Of a stretch of DNA of 64,000 bases, positions 21,769 through 30,457 are shown one piece after another. The stretch's first letter is position 1. Each line of letters opens with the position of its first letter. The stretch is taken from contig NZ_CP043930.1 of assembly GCF_009720525.1 (NCBI RefSeq), positions 5,902,001 to 5,966,000 on the forward strand, in the 5' to 3' direction. The notes beneath the pieces are model-generated. The model was not told the DNA's origin and searched no databases. It saw only the letters and a list, made by a program, of their open reading frames with translations. A program made the translations under genes and the position numbers. This stretch comes from Gimesia benthica (lineage in GTDB: Bacteria; Planctomycetota; Planctomycetia; Planctomycetales; Planctomycetaceae).

Positions 21769-22911
21769 ATGCCCGTCTATCTGATCACCGCTACGGACAC
21801 ACGTGGAAAGCGAGACACCCATCGAGTGAAGGCGGAAAGTGCCCGCGAAGCCTGCAACGATCTGGAAGAGCAGGGGTTTGTTGATATCACGCTCCATAGC
21901 GATGATGCGTTTGCGGCCGCGACAAATCTGTTCCCTGATAACAAGGATGTGGAAGAGCATCTGACAGCAGAAGATCTGGTGAAGATGCAATATTTGAGCG
22001 ATTTTCAGCAGCTGCTGTTTACGCTGAGGCGTGCCTATTGGCAATCTGCCTGGTTTTATCTGCTGGTAATCGGGGTCTTTGCTTACCGCTGGTATTACAA
22101 GTTAGGCTGGTTTGCCAATCCTGACGATCTGGACCCCATTGATATCGGTGTGGTTGTAGTGATGTTATGGCCGCTGGCGATCAGTCTCTGGTTCACGTAT
22201 TTGTCACCGGCTCGAAAATACAAACGACTGATGCAGGCCTTTGCCTGGGGACACTGGGATGAAGTCATTGATCTCTCTCCAACCCTTGTTGGCAAAGTTC
22301 CCGACTACGAACTGGCCTGCCGTCATGGTGTCGCGCTTGCAGCGCAGGGAGAGTTTGATGAGGGAATGAAACTGGTCGAACCGTTTGAAAAGGATCCCGA
22401 TGTCCCCCGCTGGATGTATCTGGGCAGACTGTCTGAGCTGTATGAGGTCGTCAAAGATCGCGAACAGGTGATTGAGTGTCACCGACTGGCATATGAAGCA
22501 GCTCCCGAAAATCCAACAGCTCAACTGGATTATGCCTATGCCTTACTCAAATATGAAGAAAATATACCACTGGCAGAACAACTGATGGCAGAAGCAGAGC
22601 AAGAGCAGCTGAGTGAACTGTTGAAATTTCTGCTTCCCTATTTCAAAGGAATCCTGGCACTGAATCAGGGGCGTAGCGGCGATGCAGTAAAGCTGTTTCA
22701 CGAATGCCAGGAGAACCTGTTGCCCATCGCGCACAGTGAGCCGATGCTGCAGTTGATTGTCGATTACAACCGCGCCTATCTCGCAATTGCAATGGCTGAG
22801 CAGGGGGATGCCAGAGAGGCTGAAACACTTTACAACCTGGTGGAACCCCGATTGCAAGCACTGGACAGTACACTGCTCATGGATCGCTATGCCGCCGCGA
22901 TTCGAATCTGA
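21769..22911 (+). CDS. Membrane protein with TPR-like C-terminal half
   Basis: A 380-residue protein of unknown function. Residues 1-65 look like a small alpha/beta domain ('MPVYLITATDTRGKRDTHRV', a pattern also seen at the head of other planctomycete membrane proteins). Two membrane segments follow, at about 88-106 and 120-142. From about 150 to the end there are helical pairs like tetratricopeptide repeats ('AYEAAPENPTAQLDYAYALLKYE', 'ALNQGRSGDAVKLFHECQENL'). The layout suggests a membrane-anchored scaffold whose soluble TPR domain faces the cytoplasm. It starts a three-gene set with the next two small genes, spaced 14 bases and then overlapping, so they are likely one operon. Confidence 0.72.
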   Translation: MPVYLITATDTRGKRDTHRVKAESAREACNDLEEQGFVDITLHSDDAFAAATNLFPDNKDVEEHLTAEDLVKMQYLSDFQQLLFTLRRAYWQSAWFYLLVIGVFAYRWYYKLGWFANPDDLDPIDIGVVVVMLWPLAISLWFTYLSPARKYKRLMQAFAWGHWDEVIDLSPTLVGKVPDYELACRHGVALAAQGEFDEGMKLVEPFEKDPDVPRWMYLGRLSELYEVVKDREQVIECHRLAYEAAPENPTAQLDYAYALLKYEENIPLAEQLMAEAEQEQLSELLKFLLPYFKGILALNQGRSGDAVKLFHECQENLLPIAHSEPMLQLIVDYNRAYLAIAMAEQGDAREAETLYNLVEPRLQALDSTLLMDRYAAAIRI

Positions 22912-22925
22912 AAAAGGAAATGACT

Positions 22926-23129
22926 ATGAAGAAAGTTGTCAGACACAACAGCCTGCTCAATAAACTGATTTTACTGGGGGGATTCATTCTGCTCGCATTG
23001 GGGATCTTCACCAACGGGTTGGTTTTACTCACCGGTGGGGTACTGATCTCGGGGGCGTTAATCGCCGAAACGTTAAACAGCCAACTGGCCGCACAGGTGA
23101 TTTACTCAGATGAGGAACAGACGGGGTGA
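22926..23129 (+). CDS. Small hydrophobic membrane protein
   Basis: A 67-residue protein. The ATG at 22926 is chosen over one at 22920 because the AAGGA ribosome site at 22914-22918 would be too close to the earlier codon. A basic N-terminus (MKKVVRHN) is followed by two short hydrophobic stretches, residues about 11-27 and 28-45, and a short polar tail ('YSDEEQTG'). It overlaps the next gene by four bases (GTGA), a sign of translational coupling. No family recognised; probably a membrane partner of the flanking TPR protein. Confidence 0.6.
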   Translation: MKKVVRHNSLLNKLILLGGFILLALGIFTNGLVLLTGGVLISGALIAETLNSQLAAQVIYSDEEQTG

Positions 23130-23671
23130 CCGCCGTCGAATATGAACCTTTGGTTTATCCCTCGGTCTGGCCACCTCCTGCGCTGCCGCCTCCTGTTCCG
23201 GAGAGCTGGGAAGCCAGATTCAAACGCATTCCCATTCTGGGCTGGTTTCCGGTCTTCTTACTAAGATATTTACGCTGGCAAAAGCATTATTCTGAGGTCT
23301 TGGAACCGATCGCTTTCGAGATTGCAGAGCAGCTTGAAGCACGCCCCAGGGTGGCTGGCTGGTCCAACAGATCTCGTTGGTTTTGTACAACACGTCATCA
23401 GAAAATTGCTGAAATCATTTCTGATGCGGTAGCGTTGGAAAAATTTCTGGTTGATTCGCCCCCACTCCATCCAGAGGATCCTTTTCCCTTGCTGTTCTGG
23501 GGACCCTTCGATGATCTGACACCGCTGATTGTGGGGGTCGAGATCCAGAAGGAATTCGAGGCCAGTCTTACCTCAGAGGGAGTTCTTCGGGCCTGGGAAG
23601 AAAACTGGACCCTGAGAGAGTTCATTGATTACTGCGATCAATGTATCTCACAGGGAACAGCAGAAACGTAA
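23126..23671 (+). CDS. Uncharacterised protein coupled to the small membrane gene
   Basis: A 181-residue protein starting with GTG inside the stop of the preceding gene (GTGA overlap). It opens with a Pro-rich stretch ('PSVWPPPALPPPVPESW'), continues with an amphipathic segment near residues 38-52 and has no membrane helix. The remainder is acidic and helical ('FDDLTPLIVGVEIQKEFEAS', 'LREFIDYCDQC'). No catalytic motif is seen and no family is recognised. Operon position implies a shared job with the TPR membrane protein and the 67-residue protein. Confidence 0.62.
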   Translation: MTAVEYEPLVYPSVWPPPALPPPVPESWEARFKRIPILGWFPVFLLRYLRWQKHYSEVLEPIAFEIAEQLEARPRVAGWSNRSRWFCTTRHQKIAEIISDAVALEKFLVDSPPLHPEDPFPLLFWGPFDDLTPLIVGVEIQKEFEASLTSEGVLRAWEENWTLREFIDYCDQCISQGTAET

Positions 23672-23851
23672 TTACTTCTTTTCCTGAGCCGCGCGGTGCG
23701 CTGATTCCGAATCAAAAACTTCCTGCTTTTCTTTTTCCATTTCAGATTTCACATCAGGGGTGATTTCTCCAGAGTCCATGGGAGCTTCAGATCCACAAGC
23801 GGAAAGCAGGCTGGCGGCAGCAAACAGAATGAGACTAGACGCAAATTTCAC
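23672..23851 (-). CDS. Small lipoprotein with GTG start, downstream of DUF1559 gene
   Basis: A 59-residue reading frame starting with GTG at 23851, too short to be noticed by simple length filters. GAGGAA lies six bases before the start. The N-terminus is a short basic/hydrophobic signal ending in the lipobox 'LLSAC' (Cys19), so the mature part is a 41-residue acidic tail ('MEKEKQEVFDSES') tethered to a membrane. Short lipoproteins like this often accompany DUF1559 genes in planctomycetes; here the DUF1559 gene ends 163 bases upstream on the same strand with a hairpin between. The stop abuts the stop of the convergent gene. Evidence is the ribosome site, the lipobox and the context; function unknown. 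Confidence 0.72.
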   Translation of the reverse strand: MKFASSLILFAAASLLSACGSEAPMDSGEITPDVKSEMEKEKQEVFDSESAHRAAQEKK

Positions 23852-23924
23852 AACAGGTTCCTCGAGAGTGTTACAGTGAAAATTTCAAAAATTATTCGAG
23901 CGAGAATACTTAAGCAAATATAAA

Positions 23925-23968
23925 CAGGGCATCATCAGGTTCCGGGGGGGATTCCATCAGATGCCCTG
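23925..23968 (-). terminator. Hairpin between DUF1559 gene and small lipoprotein gene
   Basis: Nine-bp perfect stem CAGGGCATC/GATGCCCTG with a 26-base loop, followed on the minus strand by a T-rich stretch. It could end most DUF1559 transcripts while letting some read into the small lipoprotein gene. Confidence 0.6.
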
Positions 23969-24014
23969 CGCTCACGATGATGCAGGCTTTTACGCAGTCG
24001 ATTCAAACGCTGCG

Positions 24015-25001
24015 TTAGAAGTTTTCCAGGGGTTCCCGGTCATCGGTCAGGCTGATACGTCGCATGATGTCGCCGTCGATGTTGTAGCTGATGAGGCGAA
24101 CTGAGCCATCGGCCAGACAGGCATTCATACCACCATCATGGGCGGAACCGAAGAAGGGATGCCAATTGGTCCAGGAGACGCCACCCTTGTCGGTAACGGC
24201 AACTGTATCAGTCGGCGCTTTCACGTCGGGCAGGGGAGTCAGGCCGTATTCTACTCCGGCGCTGGTCCGTCCGGCACCGTGGCGGATGACACATTCATCC
24301 CAGCCGGCGTTGACCCAGGGCTCGTTATCTCCCCCATCCAGACCGTGGCGATCTGGGTTGAGTGCTTTTTCCGCAACCATAATCGTATTCGAGGCACCGT
24401 CTTTAATGTCGTTGATGCGGACTTCTTTAGAGTCCGTTCTCACAACCACACCACGCTTACCGAGGCTGAGTGTCGAGGTGATACCACCCTCACGTTGACC
24501 ACCGTTACCGGCATAGTCGCTGCGGTAATAACCACTGCCATAAGAGGTCACTTTACGACGACTGGGGCAGTAGTAGGCTTTCACGCCCTTGCGTCCCACC
24601 AGCGGATAGGTACCAACCGGGTCAGCATCGGTTCCCAGGTCGTAAATCGTGGACTGTTCCATGTAAGGCAGGATGTGATACAGCCAACTCCAGCCGGCAC
24701 GTTCTGTTGCGTTACAGCAGGCGTAGGAAGAGCCGGCACCGTCGCGTGCACCAGTGGGCAGGCGGTCATACACATCATGGAAGTTATGGAATGCGAGACC
24801 AATCTGCTTCAGGTTATTCTTACATTGTGTACGACGAGCTGCTTCGCGGGCCTGTTGCACGGCTGGTAACAGCAGGGCAATCAGAATAGCGATGATAGCA
24901 ATGACGACGAGCAGTTCAATCAGAGTGAAACCCTGGCGGGAATCCGTTCGTAGTTGACGCGTACCGGTAGCGGGGGAAGAAATTGGACGTAACGTCCTCA
25001 T
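24015..25001 (-). CDS. DUF1559 pseudo-pilin protein
   Basis: A 328-residue member of the DUF1559 (SBP_bac_10) family, very common in planctomycetes. It begins like a type IV prepilin: after a basic leader the site G24|F25 is followed by '[16 protein letters not shown]', including the Glu at +5, the classic prepilin-peptidase substrate. '[20 protein letters not shown]' follows, then the globular domain, and the C-terminal '[15 protein letters not shown]' matches the H-X9-DG signature. Such proteins are thought to form surface or pseudopilus structures; the exact role is unproved. AAGGAG lies upstream of the ATG. It diverges from a second DUF1559 gene and is followed by the small lipoprotein gene. 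Confidence 0.92.
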   Translation of the reverse strand: MRTLRPISSPATGTRQLRTDSRQGFTLIELLVVIAIIAILIALLLPAVQQAREAARRTQCKNNLKQIGLAFHNFHDVYDRLPTGARDGAGSSYACCNATERAGWSWLYHILPYMEQSTIYDLGTDADPVGTYPLVGRKGVKAYYCPSRRKVTSYGSGYYRSDYAGNGGQREGGITSTLSLGKRGVVVRTDSKEVRINDIKDGASNTIMVAEKALNPDRHGLDGGDNEPWVNAGWDECVIRHGAGRTSAGVEYGLTPLPDVKAPTDTVAVTDKGGVSWTNWHPFFGSAHDGGMNACLADGSVRLISYNIDGDIMRRISLTDDREPLENF

Positions 25002-25298
25002 TTTCCAGTCTCCTTAAAGTGAGAAAGTCGTATGGAATGTAGAGCAGCGTTTCAGTTTCTCAAGGCGGGGTGTGCCGGTATGGGTCTTGACTGACCTTTA
25101 GGAACAGGGCTCGGAGTCCCTTTCCTGATGCTGGATGGCATCCTATCGGGCGAGTGTTAAATAATGGTGAGCGAAGTGTGAATAGTTTTTCGTTTCCAGC
25201 GAACCTGTAAATCGACTTAAGCAAAGTGCACTGAATGACACAGGCCGAACCTGTTTTGTGATTGGTCGGGAGCACCATTTTAGAACGAATGGTTCCTC

Positions 25299-25327
25299 TT
25301 GACATAATACTAAAGTGTTAGTACAAA
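25299..25327 (+). promoter_or_regulatory. Promoter with embedded inverted-repeat operator (candidate BlaI site)
   Basis: TTGACA at 25299-25304 is a consensus -35; TACAAA at 25322-25327, 17 bases on, is a possible -10. Between them lies a perfect 6-bp inverted repeat, TACTAA-AGTG-TTAGTA (25308-25323). TAC...GTA dyads with ACTA-like arms are typical of BlaI/MecI/CopY operators, and a blaI-like gene is in the same transcript. The assignment to BlaI is inferred. Confidence 0.55.
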
Positions 25328-25372
25328 ACGTTACGTGAATGGATTCAATCGGTAAAAAAAGGAATTTCAGAC

Positions 25373-26296
25373 ATGCATCAGAGCCCTGCGGGACTTTGTG
25401 CCGGCTTACCTGACTCACAGCACAGCTGTGGTGGTGGGAGAGTACGGCGACAGAGATCAAACTCGCGTTCTCGCTCTGGATTTACCGTTCTGGAATTGCT
25501 GGTGACCTGCGGTATTATAGGCACACTCGTCAGTTTGATTCTACCTGCCGTTGGTTCCGCACGCGAAGCTGCCCGTCAGCTGCAGTGTAAAAATCAGCTC
25601 AAACAGATCGGAATCGCCATCCATTGTTATCACGATACCGCCGGTTGTCTTCCTGCGGGCTGGCAGTTCGAGTCTACGCAGAAATCGCTGTATAGCTGGT
25701 CAGTTCCACTGCTGCCTTACCTGGAGCAGCGGGCCGTGTATGAAATCGTTGATCGTAACCAGATACTGGCTCATCCTTTCAATCTAAGTGCCCGGCGGAC
25801 TTCCCTTGCTGGTTTTCTCTGTCCGTCTGATATTTTTGATCCAACCTTTATCCTGTATGAAGAGCAGCCTGCCGGTGGTGCAGGAGCAGCAATTATGGAG
25901 CTGCCAACCGCCAGTTATGTAGGAGTCTACGGTACAGTTGAAGCAGACGACGGGATGCCACCCCCAGCGGGGGACGGTGCGTTAGTGTATGCTCAGACGA
26001 TACGTTTTCGCGATTTGCAGCGGGGCTTAAGTAATACTGCAGTTGTGGGAGAACGCACCATGGCGATGGTCCCTTCCACCTGGCTGGGAGTTGATCTGGC
26101 AGGGGAAGATGCAGCCTGTCGAGTGACGGGAAGTAACATGACTTCTCCCAATTGTAAATTGTGTGACGAATGTGAATTTTCCAGTCGCCATCCGGGTGGT
26201 ACCAGTTTTCTGTTCGGCGACGGTCATGTTCGATTTATTTCAGAGTCCATCGATACAAAAACATATCAACAACTGGCATGCCGCTCAGGCCAGTAG
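25373..26296 (+). CDS. DUF1559 pseudo-pilin protein, divergent paralogue
   Basis: A 307-residue DUF1559 protein with AAGGA before the ATG. The leader is long and basic (about 36 residues, 'GGRVRRQRSNSRSRSG'), then the prepilin site G36|F37 with 'TVLELLVTCGIIGTLV' and Glu at +5. The globular part retains 'SAREAARQLQCKNQLKQIG' and the C-terminal 'HPGGTSFLFGDGHVRF'. Seven or more cysteines are unusual for the family. It is the first gene after the candidate BlaI operator and is followed 91 bases later by blaI and the M56 peptidase gene, so expression probably depends on that regulator pair. It is only distantly similar to its divergent neighbour at 24015. Confidence 0.88.
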   Translation: MHQSPAGLCAGLPDSQHSCGGGRVRRQRSNSRSRSGFTVLELLVTCGIIGTLVSLILPAVGSAREAARQLQCKNQLKQIGIAIHCYHDTAGCLPAGWQFESTQKSLYSWSVPLLPYLEQRAVYEIVDRNQILAHPFNLSARRTSLAGFLCPSDIFDPTFILYEEQPAGGAGAAIMELPTASYVGVYGTVEADDGMPPPAGDGALVYAQTIRFRDLQRGLSNTAVVGERTMAMVPSTWLGVDLAGEDAACRVTGSNMTSPNCKLCDECEFSSRHPGGTSFLFGDGHVRFISESIDTKTYQQLACRSGQ

Positions 26297-26387
26297 GATT
26301 ATTTTAAATACGTTATGTGGCCCGTCGGCCATGAGTGGAATGTCGATACTGACCAAAGTCTGCTGTCGATGAAAAGGAATGGTTGCG

Positions 26388-26762
26388 ATGACAAAAACTC
26401 ATCTGACAAAATGCGAACTGGAAGTCATGGATGTTGTCTGGCGCAAAGGCCGCGCTACCGTCCAGGAAGTGGTAGATTCACTTGAGCGTCCACTGGCTTA
26501 TACGACGGTAATGACAACGCTCAAGATTCTCGATGAGACGCGGGGCGTTCTCAGAAAGCAGAAAAAGGGGCGTGCCTACGAATATGAACCCACTGTCTCG
26601 CGTGAGATGATCAGTCGCAGTATGGCAGCTGATCTGACCGATCGGCTGTTTGGTGGTTCGGTAAAATCTCTGGTACTCAGCCTGGTAGAGGGCGATTCGA
26701 TGTCGCAGTCTGATATTGAAGAGCTGAAACTCGCCATCCAGTCACTGGAGGCAGACGCATGA
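26388..26762 (+). CDS. BlaI/MecI/CopY-family repressor
   Basis: A 124-residue winged-helix repressor. The ATG at 26388 is preferred since the AAAAGGA site sits about ten bases upstream; an in-frame ATG at 26379 is too close. The DNA-binding part is standard: 'LTKCELEVMDVVWRKGRAT', 'VQEVVDSLE', 'AYTTVMTTLKILDE' as recognition helix and 'GRAYEYEPTVSR' as wing. The C-terminal dimerisation helices include 'LVLSLVEGDSMSQSDIEELK'. The family binds palindromic operators as dimers and is inactivated by proteolysis. The stop overlaps the start of the M56 peptidase gene (ATGA), the usual BlaI-BlaR pairing. Its target is probably the site at 25308-25323. Confidence 0.94.
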   Translation: MTKTHLTKCELEVMDVVWRKGRATVQEVVDSLERPLAYTTVMTTLKILDETRGVLRKQKKGRAYEYEPTVSREMISRSMAADLTDRLFGGSVKSLVLSLVEGDSMSQSDIEELKLAIQSLEADA

Positions 26763-27904
26763 GTTCCACTCAGTTTCTGGAACTGGTTGTTTCTCTGACC
26801 GTTCAGGTGTCGATCGTCATCATCGCCACTCACTGGCTCGGCAGACTCGTTGAGAGTGAACGGGTACAAAGCCGGTTGTGGACTGTCTGTTATGGTATCC
26901 TGTTATCGTTAATTCTGGTTTCGGTTCTGTTGCCACATCCCCGGTTTTTAAACCCCTGGAATCAGCTCAGTACGAATCATGCATCGACCTTACTCAGTAT
27001 CGAGATGCAGATGGGACGATTTTTGTTCTGGATCTGGCTGGGGGGGACTGTACTCTCACTGATGGTATTTCTCTTTCGCGCCTGGCAGGTCAACCGTTTT
27101 CTTAAATCGTGCCAGCCGGTGGAAATCAGCAAGTATATTTCTACGGAAGCTCTGGATGAGCTTTCCCAGAAGTTTAAGCTTTCCGGGAAACAGCAGGTCC
27201 GGTTTCTGACTACGACTCGCCTGAGCTCTCCCTTCTGTTCTCAGTTACATTATCCCTATATCATTATTCCAGAGTATTTATTGGATTTCGAACCTCAGAA
27301 ATTCAACTTCATTATCAGGCACGAACTGGAGCATCTGCAGACCGGACATCCCCTGCAACTCTTCCTGCAGCGACTGGTGGAAGTCATCTTCTGGTTCCAT
27401 CCCATGGTCTGGTGGGCTTCACAGCAATCGGCACTGTGTCGGGAATTTGCCTGTGACGAGGCTGCGATTCAGACTCCCCAGGAAATTGCGCAATACCTGC
27501 GTACGCTCCTGACTATTATTGAATACGGTGCGACTCAGCCAGATGAAACACATACGCCTCTCGCGTTTGGCCGCGGTCAGAGTATGATTGCCAGTCGCGC
27601 CCGTCGTCTGACACAGATCGCACAAAATCACAAAACAGACCATCGAATTTCTCTGTCCGGAGGTCTGGCTTCTGTCAGTCTCGTTCTGGCGACTTTACTG
27701 GCTGCATTTATCTGGCTCCCCGTAGATGTGTTGGCTTCACCGCGGGCCAACTGGTCTCCCTGGCCGACCTGGTCAGCTGATGCCCTGCATGACTTCGGCG
27801 TCTCAGTGCATGACTTCGAGACTTACAACGGGCGGATGGAACTGCATGAGCTGTTGCAACAAAACAGCACCCGCCACAATGTGTTACCCGATGTAACGCG
27901 GTAG
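26759..27904 (+). CDS. M56 (BlaR1/MecR1-type) zinc metallopeptidase
   Basis: A 381-residue membrane peptidase and partner of the repressor before it. Membrane helices are at about 9-29, 42-58, 88-108 and 305-325. The zinc motif HELEH is at residues 188-192, followed by 'CREFACDEAAIQTP', whose Glu completes the site. In BlaR1 a sensor domain after the last helix detects beta-lactam; here only about 55 residues follow, with no penicillin-binding motifs, so the signal is something else. When triggered the peptidase should cleave or cause cleavage of the BlaI-type repressor. Start overlaps the repressor stop by four bases (ATGA). Confidence 0.92.
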   Translation: MSSTQFLELVVSLTVQVSIVIIATHWLGRLVESERVQSRLWTVCYGILLSLILVSVLLPHPRFLNPWNQLSTNHASTLLSIEMQMGRFLFWIWLGGTVLSLMVFLFRAWQVNRFLKSCQPVEISKYISTEALDELSQKFKLSGKQQVRFLTTTRLSSPFCSQLHYPYIIIPEYLLDFEPQKFNFIIRHELEHLQTGHPLQLFLQRLVEVIFWFHPMVWWASQQSALCREFACDEAAIQTPQEIAQYLRTLLTIIEYGATQPDETHTPLAFGRGQSMIASRARRLTQIAQNHKTDHRISLSGGLASVSLVLATLLAAFIWLPVDVLASPRANWSPWPTWSADALHDFGVSVHDFETYNGRMELHELLQQNSTRHNVLPDVTR

Positions 27905-28124
27905 TGATACACGTACCCGCCAAAAAAAATTTATACCAGACTACTATAAATATAGGAGTATGGCTGGTTGCGTCAGCAAGCGGCTGGATTCCCATGGGTA
28001 TAGTGAATTTCAACCCCTGGTATTTTTTTAGATTGAATTACTAAAGGTTTCGGATTTGAGATCTGAAACTGAAACAGGGTATGGGGCGACCTCATCAGCC
28101 CGGGAAGAAAAGGAATTTCGACCT

Positions 28125-30200
28125 ATGTCTAAAGGAATTTATACAACCGAGCCGTTTCTCAATTTGACAGAAACCAATGCAGAGACGAAGGCGGCTGACT
28201 GCGGACCAGTGAGAAGATTAGCAGCCCTCCCCGAACGGTTGTATGCGCGGTTTGCGGAGTGGACCGGAAGATATACAGTTCTGGCCATCATTTTTGCAAT
28301 CATGCTCAGTTTTCTGCTGACGCTACGGATTGTGATGATGGTGGCTTATGCAGATCTGCATAAGTTGACCCTGCTTCAGGGGCTGTCTGTATTTCTCGTG
28401 GGACTGCAATTCGATGTGCTGGTGTCACTTTGCTTTATCATGCCCCAGCTGATGCATTTTACATTTGTACCGAATCGACGTGCCTCGGGACGAATTAACC
28501 AGAGTCTCTTCGATCTGACCTGGATCATCGCCTTTCTGTTTCTGCCTTTTATCTGCATCGCGGAGTTTGTTTTCTTCGAAGAATTTCAATCACGATTGAA
28601 TTACATCGCGTTTGAATACATCGTCTATCCCCGTGAAGTCTGTTGTAACATCTGGGAGTCGTATCCGATCATAGAACTGTTGACCGTCGTTGGATTGTTT
28701 GGTGGTTGCTGCTGGTTTCTTCTGAGAAATCATTTTCAGAAACAGATTTCTACTCCACTCCCTTTCCGTCGTCGCCTTGGTTTGTTTGCCACCGTGTTGA
28801 CGGCGATTGCTTTGCTCTGGACATCCACCAGTGCAGAGAGCCGTCAGGTTAGTCGTGATCGCGTGGCAAATGAATGCTCGTGGAACGGGCTGTACAGTTT
28901 CGTGTATTACGCCTGGACCTGCCATTTCGACTTCAACAAAAACTACCTGACACTCGAAAATCAGGAAGTGAATCAGCGTTTACGGGAACAGATCGTGGGG
29001 GCCGGCGACCATTTGAAATCGGGGTCAAGTAATCCCGTGGATCGAATGGTGGCGACGGGTAAACCACAAAAAGACTACAATGTTGTTATCATTCTGGAAG
29101 AAAGTCTGGGGTCCGACTTCATCGGCGTACTGGGAGATAACCGGGGGTTAACTCCACATTTCGATGAATTGAGTAAACAGGGACTGTTGTTCGACAACTT
29201 TTATGCCACCGGTAATCGGACGGCACGGGCATTGGAGGCTGTGATGACCTCCATGCCTCCCATTCCGACCGAATCCATTTTGAAACGTGATCATTCCGAA
29301 CGGGTCTTTACCATCGCGAATGTCCTGGCTGAGCGAGGTTACGAGCGGCTCTTCATGACCGGGGGGCGGGGACTCTTTGATGGTGTGCGGTCTTTCATGA
29401 AGGCCAACGGTTTCAATCACTTTCGCGAACAGTCTGATTTTCAGGATCCTGTGTTTGTCAACGCCTGGGGGGTCAGCGATGAAGATCTGTTTCGCAAGGC
29501 TCTGGGGGAACTCGACAAACTGCAGGAGAACGGTCGGCCGTTCTTTGCAACGCTGTTGACTGTGTCCAATCACAGGCCCTACACCTATCCTGAGGGACGG
29601 ATTCCCGAGACAGAACAGACTCGGAATAATGCTGTGAAATACGCAGACTGGGCATTGGGATACTTTTTCCGGGAAGCGCAGAGCCACGAATTTTATAAAA
29701 ATACGATTTTCGTGGTGATGGGAGATCATGGAGCCCGCGTTACCGGCAGCCAACTGTTTCCCATGAGTTCCTATCGTGTGCCGGTATTGATGATCCAGCC
29801 AGATGGGAAGGGGCAGGGAGAACGCTGCAGTACGCTGGGATGTACGCTGGATATTGCTCCGACCATTATGGGACGATTGGGGAGTGACTATCGTTCTGTC
29901 TTCTTTGGCTATGATGTACTCCAGAGAGAACCCGGACACGGTCGTGCCATCATGCAGCACAATCATGATGTTGCACTACTGGACTCAGAAAATCGGATGG
30001 TTGTACTTGGTTATGGACAATCAGTAGAAGAATTCGAACTGAATCGGGCCAACCATCAGCTGGATCAACGGAAAATTCCGGATCAGGAAATGGTCCACAA
30101 TGCGATTGCGCTCTTTCAGTCTGCTTATGAACTGTACTACTCCGATCGCTGGTTTCCTGATTTGAAAGTCACCAGATCTCAAAAAGACGATCGGATTTAA
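28125..30200 (+). CDS. LTA synthase-like membrane sulfatase-fold enzyme
   Basis: A 691-residue protein; the ATG at 28125 has AAGGA ten bases before it, whereas an in-frame ATG at 28056 does not. After a cytosolic leader come five membrane helices (roughly residues 50-240). The large extracytoplasmic domain, from about 320, is of the alkaline phosphatase/sulfatase fold as in LtaS and OpgB: 'NVVIILEESLGSDF' (metal Glu), 'FYATGNRTARALEA' (nucleophile Thr), and 'VVMGDHGAR' (metal Asp-His). Such enzymes move phosphoglycerol or phosphoethanolamine from lipids to a glycan or glycolipid. Planctomycetes are not known for lipoteichoic acid, so the acceptor is uncertain. It follows the BlaI/M56 pair by 220 bases and precedes a PAP2 lipoprotein. 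Confidence 0.88.
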   Translation: MSKGIYTTEPFLNLTETNAETKAADCGPVRRLAALPERLYARFAEWTGRYTVLAIIFAIMLSFLLTLRIVMMVAYADLHKLTLLQGLSVFLVGLQFDVLVSLCFIMPQLMHFTFVPNRRASGRINQSLFDLTWIIAFLFLPFICIAEFVFFEEFQSRLNYIAFEYIVYPREVCCNIWESYPIIELLTVVGLFGGCCWFLLRNHFQKQISTPLPFRRRLGLFATVLTAIALLWTSTSAESRQVSRDRVANECSWNGLYSFVYYAWTCHFDFNKNYLTLENQEVNQRLREQIVGAGDHLKSGSSNPVDRMVATGKPQKDYNVVIILEESLGSDFIGVLGDNRGLTPHFDELSKQGLLFDNFYATGNRTARALEAVMTSMPPIPTESILKRDHSERVFTIANVLAERGYERLFMTGGRGLFDGVRSFMKANGFNHFREQSDFQDPVFVNAWGVSDEDLFRKALGELDKLQENGRPFFATLLTVSNHRPYTYPEGRIPETEQTRNNAVKYADWALGYFFREAQSHEFYKNTIFVVMGDHGARVTGSQLFPMSSYRVPVLMIQPDGKGQGERCSTLGCTLDIAPTIMGRLGSDYRSVFFGYDVLQREPGHGRAIMQHNHDVALLDSENRMVVLGYGQSVEEFELNRANHQLDQRKIPDQEMVHNAIALFQSAYELYYSDRWFPDLKVTRSQKDDRI

Positions 30201-30457
30201 TTGTTCATTCTGCAGCCTCGATTTCATAAGTGTGGTTAAGTCATTTTTCAGAAAAGCATTTTATTCATTTATGGTTGAGAGTGAGATGAGGGACGGAGTT
30301 GCCAGGAGCGCGACAACTCCGTTTCACTCTCTCCATAAGGATGGCGTTCACCTCTCTCACGACACGTGGCTGACTGGCTGCGTACACAACCTCTCTCATT
30401 TGCTCACATCCTCCTTCATCTCGTTAGACCGTCTACCAGTTAGACTAATTTAGATTT

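Noticed and set aside
27934-27956. Imperfect TACTA...GAGTA dyad before the LTA-synthase-like gene as a second BlaI operator
   Set aside because: Arms differ and the spacing is three bases longer than in the site at 25308, so similarity may be chance.
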